From Halomicrobium katesii DSM 19301 (GTDB lineage: Archaea; Halobacteriota; Halobacteria; Halobacteriales; Haloarculaceae), in the NCBI RefSeq assembly GCF_000379085.1, contig NZ_KB905378.1, positions 591,075-655,074 of the forward strand: a stretch of 64,000 nt of DNA, given 5' to 3'. Shown one piece after another: positions 31,709-40,283 of the stretch. A program made the translations under genes and the position numbers. The notes under the pieces are model-generated. The model was not told the origin of the DNA and ran no database searches. It saw only the letters and a program-made list of their open reading frames with translations. The stretch's first letter is position 1. The number at the start of each line of letters is the position of its first letter.

Positions 31709-33469
31709 ATGCCGACGAAAGTCGAGAACTGGAAGGACGAGGTGTATGGCAACGAGATCCGTGACCGCCTCATGGAGTTTGCCGAAGAGGGCTGGGACGC
31801 GATTCCCGAGGACGAACACGACGCCTGGTTCGAGCGCTTCAAGTGGTGGGGCCTGTACCACCAGCGCTCCGGGCAAGAGTCGTACTTCATGATGCGGATC
31901 GGGACGCCCAACGGCGTCATCGAGCCCGGACAGCTGGAAGTGATCGCGGAGGTCGCCGACAAGTACGCCCGCGGCCCCGAGGAGAACCCGGAGTTCGGCG
32001 ACGCCTACTGTGACTGGACGACCCGCCAGTCGATCCAGCTCCACTGGATCAAGATCGAGGACGTCCCGGAGATCTTCGAACTGCTCGAATCCGTCGGTCT
32101 CTCGACCCAGCAGGCCTGTGGTGACTCCTGGCGAAACATCGTCGGCTGTCCCGTCGCCGGCAAGGACAAACACGAACACATCGACGCCTGGCCGATCGCC
32201 GAAGACCTCCACGAGACGTTCAAGGGCGACGACGACTACGCGAACCTCCCGCGCAAGTGGAAGGTCTCGGTCACGGGCTGCGATCAGGGCTGTGGCCAGG
32301 GCGACATCAACGACCTCGCCTACGAGCCAGCCGAGAAAGACGGCGAACTCGGCTTCAACGTCCGCGTCGGCGGCGGCCTCTCCCGAAAGGAGCCCCGCCT
32401 CGCGCGTGACATCGACGTGTGGGTGCCACCGGAGAAGGCGGCCGACATCGGTCACGGGATGTCCGCACTGTTCCGCGAGTACGGCGACCGCGACGACCGG
32501 TTCAACGCCCGCATCAAGTTCCTCATGGACGAGTGGGGTCCCGAGAAGATGCGGTCGGTCCTCCAGGAAGAGTTCGTCGACTTCGAGCTTCCGCGGGCCG
32601 GCGAGGACATGCGCGACCAGTACACATACAACGCCGGGGGCAACGAGCACGGCGACCACGTTGGCGTCCACGAACAGCCCGACGGCAACTACTACGTCGG
32701 CCTGAACGTCCTCGTCGGTCGGATGGGCGTCGACGACGTGTACGAACTGGCCGAAATCGCCGAGGAGTACGGCTCCGGCGAGGTCCGGCTGACCCAGCGC
32801 CAGAACGTCATCGTCACGGACGTCGACAGTGACCGCCTCGACGCGTTCCTCGACGAGCCGCTGCTGGACGACTACTCGCCCGATCCCCATCCGTTCATGC
32901 GGGGCTCGATCGCCTGTACGGGGACAGAGTTCTGTTCGCTGTCGATCGTCGAGACGAAGAACCGACAGGTCCGCTACGCCCGCTGGCTCAAGGACAACGT
33001 CTCGCTGCCCGGGGGCGTCGAGGACTTCCACATCCACCTCTCGGGCTGTACGGCCTCCTGTGCCCAGCCCCAGATCGCCGACATCTCGCTGCGGGGCATG
33101 AAGACCCGCAAGGACGGCGAACCGGTCGAGGCATTCGACATCGGCCTGGGCGGCGGACTCGGGGAGAACCCCCAGTTCGCCGACTGGGTCGAGATGCGCG
33201 TCGCCGCCGACGAAGTGCCGGGCTACATCGAGAACCTCCTCGACGCCTTCGAGGCCGAGCGCGAGGGCGACGAGACCTTCCGCGAGTTCGTCGCAGACCG
33301 CGACGAGGAGGCCCTGCAGTCCCTGGCAGATCCCGAAGAGACGAGCTACGACGATCCGTACCTGGGCAACACGAAGATGACCTGGTACCCCTACGCCGAG
33401 GACAGCGACATGCAGTCCTCGCCGGCACCGACCGACGCCAACGACGAGCCGCTGCCGTCCGACGACTGA
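31709..33469 (+). CDS. nirA: ferredoxin-dependent nitrite/sulfite reductase
   Basis: A 586-residue enzyme with the doubled siroheme reductase layout. The 4Fe-4S/siroheme ligands are Cys403, Cys409, Cys447 and Cys451 (CTGTEFC and SGCTASC). The first half holds the pseudo-symmetric repeat, including DWTTRQSIQLHWIKIEDVPE and VTGCDQGCGQGDIND. Length and motifs fit the haloarchaeal assimilatory nitrite reductase (nitrite to ammonium); sulfite reductase is the close alternative and cannot be excluded. No nitrate reductase or transporter genes are adjacent. The start at MPTKVENWKDEVYGNE is the only well-placed Met. Confidence 0.87.
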   Translation: MPTKVENWKDEVYGNEIRDRLMEFAEEGWDAIPEDEHDAWFERFKWWGLYHQRSGQESYFMMRIGTPNGVIEPGQLEVIAEVADKYARGPEENPEFGDAYCDWTTRQSIQLHWIKIEDVPEIFELLESVGLSTQQACGDSWRNIVGCPVAGKDKHEHIDAWPIAEDLHETFKGDDDYANLPRKWKVSVTGCDQGCGQGDINDLAYEPAEKDGELGFNVRVGGGLSRKEPRLARDIDVWVPPEKAADIGHGMSALFREYGDRDDRFNARIKFLMDEWGPEKMRSVLQEEFVDFELPRAGEDMRDQYTYNAGGNEHGDHVGVHEQPDGNYYVGLNVLVGRMGVDDVYELAEIAEEYGSGEVRLTQRQNVIVTDVDSDRLDAFLDEPLLDDYSPDPHPFMRGSIACTGTEFCSLSIVETKNRQVRYARWLKDNVSLPGGVEDFHIHLSGCTASCAQPQIADISLRGMKTRKDGEPVEAFDIGLGGGLGENPQFADWVEMRVAADEVPGYIENLLDAFEAEREGDETFREFVADRDEEALQSLADPEETSYDDPYLGNTKMTWYPYAEDSDMQSSPAPTDANDEPLPSDD

Positions 33470-33521
33470 CGGTCGTCGGCGTGTAGGTAGCTCTTTTGTA
33501 CTGGCCCGCGAACGCTCTCGC

Positions 33522-33785
33522 ATGGCATCTGACGGCGGTCGGAGCAACCTCAAGACGATCGCGCTGGGCCTCGCAGTGCTGTTCGTGCCCGCACTGATCA
33601 TCGTCGCGACCCTGGAGTTTCTGATTCTTACGGGCGAGCTCGTGTTGAACGAGCTGACGCCGCTCGAACTCGTCGAGCTGTACCTCATCGACCTCGTGCT
33701 GTTCGCTGGCGGTGCGTTCGTCCTCTATCGACTCTTGCTGTACTCGATCGGAGGCCCGCTCGGCGGCACAGACGACGAGGAGTGA
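33522..33785 (+). CDS. small two-helix membrane protein
   Basis: An 87-residue protein. After NLKTIALGLAVLFVPALIIV comes LEFLILTGELVLNELTPLEL, then LIDLVLFAGGAFVLYRLLLY and an acidic tail. It lies 52 bp downstream of the nitrite/sulfite reductase gene. The TGA stop is the left flank of element R6. Function unknown. Confidence 0.65.
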   Translation: MASDGGRSNLKTIALGLAVLFVPALIIVATLEFLILTGELVLNELTPLELVELYLIDLVLFAGGAFVLYRLLLYSIGGPLGGTDDEE

Positions 33786-33860
33786 TACGGAAGGTTGTCG
33801 CTGCGTATCGGTGAGTAGGACGGGTAGCCCCTCACCGGTAAATCGCTACAACCGTCCGTA
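33786..33860. mobile_element. palindromic element, family 1 (copy R6, diverged)
   Basis: A 75-bp copy with arms TACGGAAGGTTGT / CTACAACCGTCCGTA and inner stem ATCGGTGAG / CTCACCGGT. Left flank TGA (33783-33785) is the upstream gene's stop codon; the right flank is CGA, one base away. It is the most diverged full copy. Confidence 0.8.
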
Positions 33861-33943
33861 CGAGCGTCGCCGTCGATCGTGCAATGTCGGCGACGGATCG
33901 GCAGTCACCGACGCTATAAGTTCGAGCCGCTACTGTACAGCAT

Positions 33944-34228
33944 ATGGTCGATCGGATCATGCGGGTCAACGCGTACACGACCTTCGACCTGCTGGAAGGA
34001 CGCGTCGAGGGGCACGGCTTCGAGGACGACGCCTACGCCGTGTTGAACGTCAGTACGGACACGCGCGAGGACCCCGACGCCGTCGAGGTACAACTCGAGA
34101 TGGACAACACCGAGGTCGACGCCGTCGAGCCCCACGCCGACACCGTGTCGCTGTCGCCGGCCCAGGCCCGCGAGATGGCCGCCGAGTTAGAGAAGTACGC
34201 CAGTAAAGTCGACGCCAGCGAGGAGTAG
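33944..34228 (+). CDS. DUF6360-type haloarchaeal protein
   Basis: A 94-residue acidic protein. RIMRVNAYTTFDLLEGRVEG and DAYAVLNVSTDTREDPDAVE form a beta-rich core, and the C-terminus is a helix (QAREMAAELEKYASKVDA). GCTATAAG about 28 bp before the ATG suggests a leaderless transcript. Conserved in haloarchaea as far as can be recalled; function unknown. Confidence 0.65.
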   Translation: MVDRIMRVNAYTTFDLLEGRVEGHGFEDDAYAVLNVSTDTREDPDAVEVQLEMDNTEVDAVEPHADTVSLSPAQAREMAAELEKYASKVDASEE

Positions 34229-34296
34229 CGCGGGTTGAGCACGGACCGGTAGAACGATCCCGTGGTTCTTTGGTGTGTCGTGACATACCGCAGAGT

Positions 34297-34599
34297 ATGT
34301 CGACCGATTCGCCAGGGAACCCTGCCTCCCGCGAGCTGGGCTTTTGCCCGTGTTGTGGCTACCGGACGCTGCCGGAAGGCCACCCGGGTTCCTACGAGGT
34401 CTGTCCGGTGTGTCACTGGCTCGACGACCCCGTCCAGTTCGGCGACGCCGAGTACGTCAGCGACACTAACCACGTCTCGCTCAGCGACGCCCGCACCAAC
34501 TTCGAGAAACACGGTGCCTGCACGCCCGAGGCCGCAGATCAGACAAAACGGCCCGCCGACGCGCCACGTGACCCGAACTGGCCCTACGCCGAGGAGTGA
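34297..34599 (+). CDS. CPCC-family cysteine-rich protein
   Basis: A 100-residue protein beginning, after a short polar lead, with FCPCCGYRTLPEGHPGSYEV and then CPVCHWLDDPVQ. This is the CPCC family signature, in which two Cys pairs bind zinc. The acidic tail ends RDPNWPYAEE. The start at 34297 follows the last upstream basic residues. Role unknown; such genes often travel with toxin or immunity loci in bacteria, but none is seen here. Confidence 0.75.
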   Translation: MSTDSPGNPASRELGFCPCCGYRTLPEGHPGSYEVCPVCHWLDDPVQFGDAEYVSDTNHVSLSDARTNFEKHGACTPEAADQTKRPADAPRDPNWPYAEE

Positions 34600-34678
34600 C
34601 CGGCGTCGAGGCCGTGAGACGGCGTCCCGTTCGCTGCATGCACAACGATTAACACCACGTGTACTCCCATCCTAGACG

Positions 34679-35518
34679 ATGTCCCATCCAACGCGTACGC
34701 TCCCGAGCGGTGACGAGCTTCCGACCCTCGGCGTCGGAACCTGGAACATCGACGGCGACACGCTCCGTGATTCGGTCCGAGCCGGACTGGACGCGGGCTA
34801 CACCCACGTCGACACCGCCGAGGGATACAAAAACGAAGACGAGATCGGCGACGTACTGGCCGACTACGACCGCGAAGAGCTGTTTCTCACCTCGAAGGTC
34901 CTGCCCAAGAACCTCGACTACGAGTCGGTGATCGCCTCGTGTGAGGCCTCGCTGGAGCGACTCGGGACCGACTACCTCGACCTGTATCTCGTTCACTGGC
35001 CCAACCCCGCGATCTCGCTGCGCGAGACGATGAACGCGATGGCGACGCTGCACGACCGCGGGCTGATCCGCAACGTCGGCGTCTCGAACTTCAGCGCCTA
35101 CCAGCTCAGCTGTGCGCACCACGTCAGCGACGTTCCCATCGCGGTCAACCAGATCGAGTTCCACCCCTACCTCCAGCGGCCCGATCTCGTCGACTACTGC
35201 CGCGAGACCGACACCGTGATCGAGGCCGCCGCACCGCTCGCCCGGACGGAGGTGTTCGACGACCCGGTGATCCAGGAGCTGGCCGAGACCTACGACAAGT
35301 CACCGGCACAGATCGTCCTGAAGTGGGCCGTCGAACAGGACGTGGTCGTCCTCCCCAAATCGTCCTCGCCGGAACACGTCCGCCAAAACGGCGCGCTGTT
35401 CGACTGGGAGCTGGCCGCCGAGGACCGCGAGCGACTCGACGACCGGGACCGCGACCAACCCGTCTACGACCATCCCGCTCGCGACTGGACCGGCGACACG
35501 TACGGCATCTCCCAGTAA
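34679..35518 (+). CDS. aldo/keto reductase
   Basis: A 279-residue (beta/alpha)8 NADPH-dependent oxidoreductase. The catalytic tetrad is complete: Asp45, Tyr50, Lys73 and His106 (HVDTAEGY, LTSKV, LVHWP). The cofactor-binding end VVVLPKSSSPEHVRQN is normal. It probably reduces aldehydes or keto acids; no neighbours indicate the substrate. The start at MSHPTRTLPSGDELPTLG is the first Met. Confidence 0.9.
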   Translation: MSHPTRTLPSGDELPTLGVGTWNIDGDTLRDSVRAGLDAGYTHVDTAEGYKNEDEIGDVLADYDREELFLTSKVLPKNLDYESVIASCEASLERLGTDYLDLYLVHWPNPAISLRETMNAMATLHDRGLIRNVGVSNFSAYQLSCAHHVSDVPIAVNQIEFHPYLQRPDLVDYCRETDTVIEAAAPLARTEVFDDPVIQELAETYDKSPAQIVLKWAVEQDVVVLPKSSSPEHVRQNGALFDWELAAEDRERLDDRDRDQPVYDHPARDWTGDTYGISQ

Positions 35519-35621
35519 CGGGCACTACGGGTCGAGCCCACGCCGAGACGAGTCGGAGCCGTCGCACTCTTTTGACCGTCGATCCCAAGCGATAGGTGAG
35601 TGGCACTCCCAGCCCACGGTG

Positions 35622-35873
35622 ATGGACGCTGACATCGACACCGCCGCCGAAGACCCACCACTGGGACTGCTCGCCGTCGCCGTCGTCGGCCTGCTTCTCA
35701 CCACGGCGGGCGCGATCGCCGTCATCCTCGACCTGGTGGGCACCAGCGACATCGTCCTCGGGATCGTCCCCGCCCTGACGCCGCTGTTCGATCTGTCGCT
35801 GTTCGTCACCGTTCTGGGCGTCGCCCTGTTCCTGTTCGCGATGACCGAGTGGAGCCCGGATCTCGACACCTGA
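35622..35873 (+). CDS. small two-helix membrane protein
   Basis: An 83-residue protein with an acidic N-terminus (DADIDTAAEDPPLG) and two helices (LLAVAVVGLLLTTAGAIAVI and LSLFVTVLGVALFLFAM). A GTG one codon upstream is an alternative start. Function unknown. Confidence 0.6.
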   Translation: MDADIDTAAEDPPLGLLAVAVVGLLLTTAGAIAVILDLVGTSDIVLGIVPALTPLFDLSLFVTVLGVALFLFAMTEWSPDLDT

Positions 35874-35939
35874 CGGCCCCCCTGACCCACGGAAAGAGAG
35901 TGGCCGGAGCGGCGACCTCGCCACGGACACGCGGCGATG

Positions 35940-36098
35940 TCAGTACCTGACAGTGTCGTCGACCCGGTCCCACCCGGGTGCATCGACGAGCGCCCCCAGC
36001 TCCCAGCTCAGCCGCGTCAGAATCGGGAGTTCGAACGGCACGGCGTCAGGGAGTGTCGCGCGGTCTTCGTCGCCGGGCCGAGCGCTATGAGTGGCCAT
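35940..36098 (-). CDS. small haloarchaeal hypothetical protein
   Basis: A 52-residue protein: ATHSARPGDEDRATLPDAVP then FELPILTRLSWELGALVDAP and a short tail. The composition is acidic and the hydrophobic middle could be amphipathic. CGCTTTTACTCG lies about 30 bp upstream, suggesting a leaderless start. It is too short for the usual gene threshold; family unknown. Confidence 0.5.
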   Translation of the reverse strand: MATHSARPGDEDRATLPDAVPFELPILTRLSWELGALVDAPGWDRVDDTVRY

Positions 36099-36307
36099 AC
36101 CACGCTATCTGACAGCTGCGAGTAAAAGCGTAGCTATTCGCCGACGATCGGGGGCGGCACTGTGTCGGACGACGAGCAAGCGACTCCCGCGGCGGACAGA
36201 ATTCGCTCACAGAACGTCGTCCGTTCCACACAACCGAAGGGGAAACGTCGCCCTGAAGTACGTGAAGACGCCAAAAAACGGACCTTCGAGATGATCCGAT
36301 ATAGCGA

Positions 36308-36379
36308 TGGACTCGCCGGGATTTGAACCCGGGGCCTCTTCCTTGCGAAGGAAGCGATCTGCCACTGATCTACGAGCCC
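36308..36379 (-). tRNA. tRNA-Ala (CGC anticodon)
   Basis: On the minus strand GGGCTCG pairs with CGAGTCC, giving the G3-U70 pair that marks tRNA-Ala. The anticodon stem CTTCC/GGAAG encloses TTCGCAA, anticodon CGC. The T loop is GGTTCAAATCC. There is no encoded CCA and no intron. TTTAAA (36406-36411), about 27 bp upstream, is the promoter. Confidence 0.97.
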
Positions 36380-36517
36380 GCGTTGGCCACTCGCGCGCGG
36401 AACGGTTTAAACCCTGCGCGTGAGAGTGGCGTTCGGGAAGCCGTCACACAGTAGGTCACTGTCGGACGCCGAACGCTGGTTCGGAGCGGACGCGGTGTCG
36501 TGGCCGCGTTCAGTCCC

Positions 36518-36622
36518 GAAAGACGACGATTCCGTCTTTCGATCCTCGCAAACTGTCGGTTTGCTCAGTCCCGGAAGATGACGCAGTTATCTTCCGACCA
36601 TCGCGAAGCCAGAGGCTTCGCT
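36518..36622. terminator. cluster of four hairpins after the S10 gene
   Basis: Four inverted repeats in 105 bp: CGAAAGACG/CGTCTTTCG (36518-36542), GCAAAC/GTTTGC (36549-36565), CGGAAGAT/ATCTTCCG (36573-36597) and GCGAAGCC/GGCTTCGC (36604-36622). Each block is separated by copies of TCAGTCC, the reverse complement of the S10 gene end GGACTGA. They lie just behind the S10/EF-1alpha operon and probably stop or protect the transcript. Confidence 0.65.
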
Positions 36623-36933
36623 CAGTCCTCGAGGACGATCTCGATGGAGACGTCGTTCGGGACCTGGATCCGCATGAGCTGGCGCAGTGCCCGTTCGTCG
36701 GCGTCGATGTCGATGAGCCGCTTGTGGACGCGCATCTCCCAGTGTTCCCACGTCGCGGTCCCTTCGCCGTCGGGGGACTTGCGGGTGGGGACTTCCAGCG
36801 TCTTGGTCGGCAGCGGGACGGGGCCCGAGAGCTCGACGCCGGTCTTGTTCGCGATCTCGCGAACGTCACCGCAGATGTCGTCGAGGTCCTCGGGGCTGGT
36901 TCCTGCCAGCCGGACGCGTGCCTGTTGGGACAT
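36622..36933 (-). CDS. rps10: ribosomal protein uS10
   Basis: A 103-residue small-subunit protein. [20 protein letters not shown] and [20 protein letters not shown], then [20 protein letters not shown], match archaeal S10 end to end. It lies 3 bp behind the EF-1alpha gene, the usual archaeal order, and is followed by a hairpin cluster. Confidence 0.96.
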   Translation of the reverse strand: MSQQARVRLAGTSPEDLDDICGDVREIANKTGVELSGPVPLPTKTLEVPTRKSPDGEGTATWEHWEMRVHKRLIDIDADERALRQLMRIQVPNDVSIEIVLED

Positions 36934-36936
36934 GCG

Positions 36937-38199
36937 TTATCGCTCGTTGACGTCGAGGACTTTGCCGGCTGCGATGGTCTGACCCATGTCGCGGATGGCG
37001 AAGCTCCCGAGCTCGGGAATCTCGCCCGACGGCTCGATGCTGAGGGGCTTCTGGGGTCGGATGGTGACGACCGCGGCGTCGCCGTTCTGGATGAAGTCCG
37101 GGTTCTCCTCGGCGACCTCGCCGGAGGACGGGTCGATCTTCTGGTCGATGGACTCGATCGTACAGGCGACCTGTGCGGTGTGTGCGTGGAAGACCGGTGT
37201 GTAGCCGGCCGTGATCACGGACGGGTGCTGCATGACGACGACCTGGGCCTGGAAGGTCTCGGCGACCGTCGGCGGGTCGTCGGCCGGGCCACAGACGTCA
37301 CCGCGGCGGATGTCGTCCTTGCCGATGCCACGGACGTTGAACCCGACGTTGTCGCCGGGATCTGCCTTCGGGACTTCCTCGTGGTGCATCTCGACGGTCT
37401 TGACCTCGCCGCCCACGTCGCTGGGCTGGAAGGAGACGTTGTCGCCGACGTTCAGGATACCGGTCTCGACACGGCCGACCGGCACCGTACCGATGCCGTC
37501 GATCGTGTAGACGTCCTGGATCGGGAGGCGCAGCGGCGCGTCCGTCGGCGGCTCCGGCTCGGGCAGGTCGTTGAGCGCTTCGAGCAGGATATCGCCGTCG
37601 TACCAGTCCGTGTTCTCAGAGGCCTCGGCGACGTTGTCGCCCTCGAACGCGGAGATCGGGATGAAGCTGGCGTCCTCGGTGCCGAAGCGGACCTGCTTGA
37701 GCAGATCTTCGACCTCGGAGACGACCTGTTCGTAGTCGGCCTCGTTGTAGTCGACGAGGTCCATCTTGTTGACGCCGACGATGAGCTCGCCGATACCCAG
37801 CGTGCGTGCCAGGAAGACGTGCTCGCGAGTCTGGGGTGCGACACCGTCGTCAGCGGCGACGACGAGGACCGCGTTGTCGGCCTGGCTCGCACCGGTGATC
37901 ATGTTCTTGACGAAGTCGCGGTGACCGGGACAGTCGACGATGGTGAACTCGTACTCGTCGGTGCTGAACTCCTGGTGGGCGATGTCGATGGTGACACCGC
38001 GTTCGCGCTCTTCGGCGAGGTTGTCCATGACGTAGGCGAACTCGAAGCCGCCCTTGCCCTTCTCCTCGGCTTCTTCCTTGTGCTGTTCGATGACGTGCTC
38101 GGGGACGGACCCTGTCTCGTAGAGGAGTCGTCCGACGAGCGTACTCTTTCCGTGGTCGACGTGGCCGATGATGGCCAGGTTCTGGTGTCGGTCGCTCAT
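36937..38199 (-). CDS. tuf: translation elongation factor 1-alpha
   Basis: A 420-residue GTPase that delivers aminoacyl-tRNA to the ribosome. G1 is GHVDHGKST (residues 12-20), G3 [12 protein letters not shown] and G4 NKMD; the tRNA-binding domains follow, with [17 protein letters not shown] and [16 protein letters not shown]. It forms an operon with S10. A promoter with TTTTATGA lies about 50 bp upstream on the minus strand. Confidence 0.97.
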   Translation of the reverse strand: MSDRHQNLAIIGHVDHGKSTLVGRLLYETGSVPEHVIEQHKEEAEEKGKGGFEFAYVMDNLAEERERGVTIDIAHQEFSTDEYEFTIVDCPGHRDFVKNMITGASQADNAVLVVAADDGVAPQTREHVFLARTLGIGELIVGVNKMDLVDYNEADYEQVVSEVEDLLKQVRFGTEDASFIPISAFEGDNVAEASENTDWYDGDILLEALNDLPEPEPPTDAPLRLPIQDVYTIDGIGTVPVGRVETGILNVGDNVSFQPSDVGGEVKTVEMHHEEVPKADPGDNVGFNVRGIGKDDIRRGDVCGPADDPPTVAETFQAQVVVMQHPSVITAGYTPVFHAHTAQVACTIESIDQKIDPSSGEVAEENPDFIQNGDAAVVTIRPQKPLSIEPSGEIPELGSFAIRDMGQTIAAGKVLDVNER

Positions 38200-38447
38200 T
38201 GTTGTATCTCACGCGCAGAGGCGCTATATCGGAGTCTTTGCGCGGTAGTTCATAAAACGATTTCGAAAGCGTCCGTAGGCCGCCCCGACGCCGTCCTGCG
38301 ATTTGGCACGCGGTGACACGGGTCGAACCGCGTTCGCGGCCCGCTCACACCACCGGAATCGGTGCCGATCGGGGGACAGAGGAGCCCCTGAGGTGCTCAG
38401 AGAGCGCGCGCGACACGACCGGCCGGGCCGCGAGAACGGGAGATCGG

Positions 38448-39401
38448 CTACGCCTCGGGGAGTCGCCCGACGTCGGCCAGGACCGCACTCGCCGTCTCGG
38501 GGCCGCCGGCACCGCGGCCCGAGATGTTGAGTCGCCCGGCGTGTTCCGTTTCGAGCTGGACGATGTTGCGCGTCCCGGAGACGGAGAGCGCGGCGTTTTC
38601 CGGAACCAGCCGCGGTCCGACGCGAACGTCGCCGTCGGCGACCTCGCCGATGAGGCGGATCGTGCGGCCGTCTTCCTGTGCGAGTTCGAGGGCGCTGCCG
38701 GGGATCGAACTGATCCCCTCGACCGTGGCGTCGTCGAGCGTGTACTCGCGTCGCTCGCCCGCGAGGACGTTCGCGACGATGACACACTTCAGGGCGGCGT
38801 CGGTGCCCTCGACGTCGAACGTGGGATCGGCCTCGGCGACGCCGAGATCCTGGGCCTCGGCGAGGACGTGTTCGTAGCCCAGCCCCTCGGCGGCCATCCG
38901 CGAGAGGATGAAGTTCGCCGTCCCGTTGAGGACGCCCCGCGCCGCGGTGATGTGTTCGGGGTCGAAGTCGTCGATCGTCGACAGGACGGGCATCGCACCG
39001 CCGACGGTCGCCTCGAAGAGCACATCGCCCGCGCTCTCGCGTTCGAGCGCGCGCACGTCGGCGTAGCGTTCTGCGACGGGGCCCTTGTTCGCGAGGACGA
39101 CGTGACGGTCTCGCTCCAGTGCGGCCTCGACGTGGCCGAAGCCGGGCTCGGCGTCGCCGAGCGTCGTCGGCGTCGCCTCGACGAGGGCGTCGTACTCCGC
39201 TTCGAGAGCGGTCTCGGGCCGGGCCGATCCGACCGTCCCGTCGGCCTCTTTGGCAGCGAGGGCCGCGTCCACGTCGATTCCGTCGCCGTCGACGACCGCT
39301 CCACTGGAGTCGGCCAGCGCGGTCACGGTGTGACCGTAATCGCCCGCCAGTTCCGCGACCGATCGCCCCACTGCACCGGCACCCAGGACTGCGAGTTTCA
39401 C
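38448..39401 (-). CDS. hom: homoserine dehydrogenase
   Basis: A 317-residue NAD(P)-dependent enzyme converting aspartate semialdehyde to homoserine for threonine and methionine. The N-terminal Rossmann motif is AVLGAGAVGRSVAELAG; VVLANKGPVA, ATVGGAMPVL and RGVLNGTANFILSRMA with the downstream EADPTFDVEGTDAALK are family hallmarks. The domain lacks the C-terminal ACT seen in longer forms; instead, the gene directly upstream encodes a separate ACT protein whose stop overlaps this start by 4 bp. Confidence 0.94.
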   Translation of the reverse strand: MKLAVLGAGAVGRSVAELAGDYGHTVTALADSSGAVVDGDGIDVDAALAAKEADGTVGSARPETALEAEYDALVEATPTTLGDAEPGFGHVEAALERDRHVVLANKGPVAERYADVRALERESAGDVLFEATVGGAMPVLSTIDDFDPEHITAARGVLNGTANFILSRMAAEGLGYEHVLAEAQDLGVAEADPTFDVEGTDAALKCVIVANVLAGERREYTLDDATVEGISSIPGSALELAQEDGRTIRLIGEVADGDVRVGPRLVPENAALSVSGTRNIVQLETEHAGRLNISGRGAGGPETASAVLADVGRLPEA

Positions 39402-39931
39402 GCGTCACCACCCGCCGTCAGCGGCTCGACGACAGTCAACTCCTTCTCGGCGGCGATCTCTCGGACCGCCGCCAGCGCGTTGTCGGCGTTGCCCGCCTCG
39501 GTGGCGAGACGGAGGCGTGCGCTCGATACGTCCTCGGTGCCTTCCGGGGCCGACAGCGACAGGTCGGTGACCGTCGCCTCGGTGGCTTCCTGGATGTGCG
39601 AGAGCGTGTGAGAGAGGTCCGTGTTCACCAGGTGACCCGAGAGGACGATCGTCAGCGCCTCGCTGTAGCGCTCTGCGCCGGCCTGGATGATGTTGAAGTT
39701 CTCCGCCTGGAGGGCCTCGACGATGTCCTCGAACCGCTCGGGCGTGGCCTCCAGGTCGACCTCCACGGGGATGTGTCCCCGTGGCGTCATGTTCCCACGC
39801 TCGTGGAAGATAGAGAGGAGGTTGCCGCCGTTGTCGGCGATCGGGTGGAGCGCCCGGAGCAGTTCGCCGGGTTCGTCGACCAGTTCGAGCCGGACTGTGT
39901 AGGCTCGAACCTCGTCCTGCGAGTCGCTCAT
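39398..39931 (-). CDS. ACT-domain amino-acid-binding protein paired with homoserine dehydrogenase
   Basis: A 177-residue protein with two ACT-like halves. The first is YTVRLELVDEPGELLRALHP...SIFHERGNMTPRG; the second is EATVTDLSLSAPEG and SARLRLATEAGNADNALAAV. ACT domains bind amino acids and regulate enzymes. Its 4-bp overlap with homoserine dehydrogenase suggests that it is the separate regulatory subunit responding to threonine or methionine; this is inferred from context. Confidence 0.85.
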   Translation of the reverse strand: MSDSQDEVRAYTVRLELVDEPGELLRALHPIADNGGNLLSIFHERGNMTPRGHIPVEVDLEATPERFEDIVEALQAENFNIIQAGAERYSEALTIVLSGHLVNTDLSHTLSHIQEATEATVTDLSLSAPEGTEDVSSARLRLATEAGNADNALAAVREIAAEKELTVVEPLTAGGDA

Positions 39932-40283
39932 CGACCGCTCACCTCCTGCTGGATACTGCCGCTCATTGTGCAAGCACACGAACTGCGTGCTATAAGAAAC
40001 CGTCCGTTCGCCGTCGACAGCCAGCGTCCCACCCGGCCAGGGAGAGTCGTGCCGACGGTGAGACGGCTGCCACGAGATCGATCTGACGGACAGTGCTGCC
40101 AGAACCGGCCGACTCCGGACCGAACACTTGAGGCTTTTGGCGGAACATTCATCATGCTGCTTGGAAACTCTTCACAGGGATGGCGCGAACGACGACCACG
40201 GAGAGACGGGTCCGAAATCACGGGCAGGGAGGAAACCGAGACGAATCGACACCACGCGGCCAGCGGCTACGGGAGACAGTGCG
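39932..40283. other. intergenic region with divergent promoters
   Basis: No convincing gene. Towards the ACT gene there is a TATA-like stretch (minus strand TTATAGCACGC, near 39985-39995). Towards the fibre-like gene there is CACTTGAGGCTTTTGG (about 40124-40140). An in-frame upstream extension of the fibre-like gene from 40128 is possible but is basic and Cys-rich, unlike the rest. Confidence 0.4.
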
